From Asticcacaulis excentricus (lineage in GTDB: Bacteria; Pseudomonadota; Alphaproteobacteria; Caulobacterales; Caulobacteraceae), in contig NZ_AP018827.1 in the NCBI RefSeq assembly GCF_003966695.1, positions 1,364,001-1,428,000 on the forward strand: a stretch of 64,000 bases of DNA, in the 5' to 3' direction. Shown here in pieces: positions 63,112 through 64,000 of the stretch. The notes below the pieces were generated by a model. It saw only the letters and a list, made by a program, of their open reading frames with translations. It ran no database searches and had not been told where the DNA came from. The translations under genes and the position numbers were made by a program. The number at the start of each line of letters is the position of its first letter. Position 1 is the first letter of the stretch.

Positions 63112-64000
63112 ATGTCCATGATGCGCAAACTCGCTTTGACCACTACCCTGCTCGCCCTGGCCTTGCCCTCACTCGCCGTGCCCTCGCTGGCGCAAGAGTC
63201 CTTCCCGGTAACCGTGACGGTCGATGCCGCCCAATCCACCGGCCCGCTCAAGCCCGTCTGGCGCTTTTTCGGGGCGGATGAGCCCAACTACGCCACCATG
63301 AAGGACGGGCAGAAACTGCTTGGCCATCTGGGGGCGCTGAAGCCCCGGCAGGTCTATTTCCGTGCGCATAATCTGCTGAATACCGGCGATGGCACCCCGG
63401 CCTTCAAGTGGGGCTCCACCAACGCCTATACCGAAGATAAGGACGGCAAGCCGGTCTATAACTGGATGATCACCGACGGGATCATCGACTCCTATCTTCA
63501 GCGCGGCGTGCGGCCCTATCTACAAATCGGATTTATGCCTGAGGCCCTGTCGTCAGCGCCGGAAGGCACGCCCTATCGCCATGCGTGGCGGCCGGGCTTT
63601 CGCTATGAGCTGATCGAAGGGGGCTGGAACTATCCGCCGAAGGACTACGCCAAATGGGAGGAACTGGTCTATCAGTGGACGAAGCACAATGTCGAACGCT
63701 ATGGCCGCGACGAAGTCCTGACGTGGTATTTCGAGGTGTGGAACGAACCCAATGGCCCCTCCTACTGGAAGGGCACGCCGGAAGAATTCCACAAGACGCA
63801 CGACTACGCCATTGCGGGCGTCAAGCGCGCCCTGCCCGAAGCGCGGGTGGGTGGGCCGGACGTGGCCGGTTCCGGCGGGGCCTTTATGGACGGGTTTCTG
63901 AAACACGTCGTCTCAGGCACCAACTACGCTACGGGTCAGACCGGCACGCCGACGGACTTCCTTGCCTTCCATGCCAAGGGGCAGCCGACCTTCGTCGGTG
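63112..64000 (+). CDS. GH39 beta-xylosidase (partial, runs off the window)
   Basis: The first 296 residues are visible. A signal peptide (MRKLALTTTLLALALPSLAV) is followed by a GH39 catalytic domain: VWRFFGADEPNYATM, YFRAHNLLNTGDG, YLQIGFMPEALSSAPE and the acid/base Glu in YFEVWNEPNGPSYW (E212). The nucleophile region is beyond the window edge. It would release xylose from xylo-oligosaccharides for the xyl cluster. It lies 55 bases after the GH2 gene, past a CCCTCTCCC/GGGAGAGGG stem at about 63080-63102. Confidence 0.9.
   Translation, partial: MSMMRKLALTTTLLALALPSLAVPSLAQESFPVTVTVDAAQSTGPLKPVWRFFGADEPNYATMKDGQKLLGHLGALKPRQVYFRAHNLLNTGDGTPAFKWGSTNAYTEDKDGKPVYNWMITDGIIDSYLQRGVRPYLQIGFMPEALSSAPEGTPYRHAWRPGFRYELIEGGWNYPPKDYAKWEELVYQWTKHNVERYGRDEVLTWYFEVWNEPNGPSYWKGTPEEFHKTHDYAIAGVKRALPEARVGGPDVAGSGGAFMDGFLKHVVSGTNYATGQTGTPTDFLAFHAKGQPTFVG

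Overview
The window looks like the chromosome of a GC-rich alphaproteobacterium of the family Caulobacteraceae. The evidence is a xylose (Weimberg-type) gene set whose products closely resemble remembered Caulobacter crescentus XylX, XylB, XylC, XylD and XylR, together with GC-rich codon use and several intergenic repeats. Asticcacaulis is my best guess at genus, but that is inference. The lifestyle signal is breakdown of plant hemicellulose: sugar transporters, sugar acid pathways, an alpha-L-fucosidase, a GH2 beta-galactosidase-like enzyme, a GH39 beta-xylosidase and a sialate/xylan-type acetylesterase.

Layout. 1-9.9 kb: housekeeping and miscellaneous genes (dipeptide epimerase, SBF-like transporter, ketopantoate reductase, threonine aldolase, YbaK, GST, TPR protein, DUF1993, PhoD). 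9.9-19.1 kb: an L-fucose/L-arabinose/D-galactose oxidation cluster with an aldose dehydrogenase, FucP, a lactonase, an IclR regulator, an aldo-keto reductase, a split UxaA-type sugar acid dehydratase, an SDR, a cupin and galactose mutarotase. 19.15-33.17 kb: an integrated mobile element with a tyrosine integrase, type I restriction-modification (hsdRSM), a serine resolvase, an HUH-type Rep-like protein followed by an 8-bp tandem repeat array, an AlpA-like HTH protein and small hypotheticals. 33.2-41.2 kb: the xylose cluster xylE-xylD-xylC-xylB-xylX with xylR (all minus strand). 41.5-45.1 kb: acetylesterase and alpha-L-fucosidase. 45.1-52.4 kb: carA and carB, separated by an AT-rich two-gene island encoding an ABC/AAA-type ATPase and a PIN-like nuclease. 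52.6-60.5 kb: a regulator/membrane protein pair, an S9 peptidase, an MliC-like lipoprotein, an IclR regulator, malate synthase G and an SMP-30 lactonase. 60.7-64 kb: GH2 and the start of GH39.

How it fits together. Sugars released by the glycosidases enter through FucP and XylE. They are oxidised to lactones, hydrolysed, and dehydrated to 2-keto-3-deoxy acids. Xylose is taken to alpha-ketoglutarate semialdehyde; the xylA-type dehydrogenase that would finish this route is not in the window. L-fucose is taken to 2,4-diketo-3-deoxy-fuconate; no dedicated cleavage enzyme is visible.

The most interesting items are: (1) the ATPase + PIN pair between carA and carB, a candidate defence or toxin system; (2) the mobile element, whose ends can be read as a 25-bp att repeat lying in the xylE terminator, so that xylE and galM were probably neighbours before insertion; (3) the HUH Rep-like gene with its repeat array; (4) mutually exclusive hairpins between xylD and xylE; (5) shared operator palindromes for XylR and for the IclR/malate synthase pair. 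All function calls come from reading the protein sequences and remembered family motifs; no database search was run.
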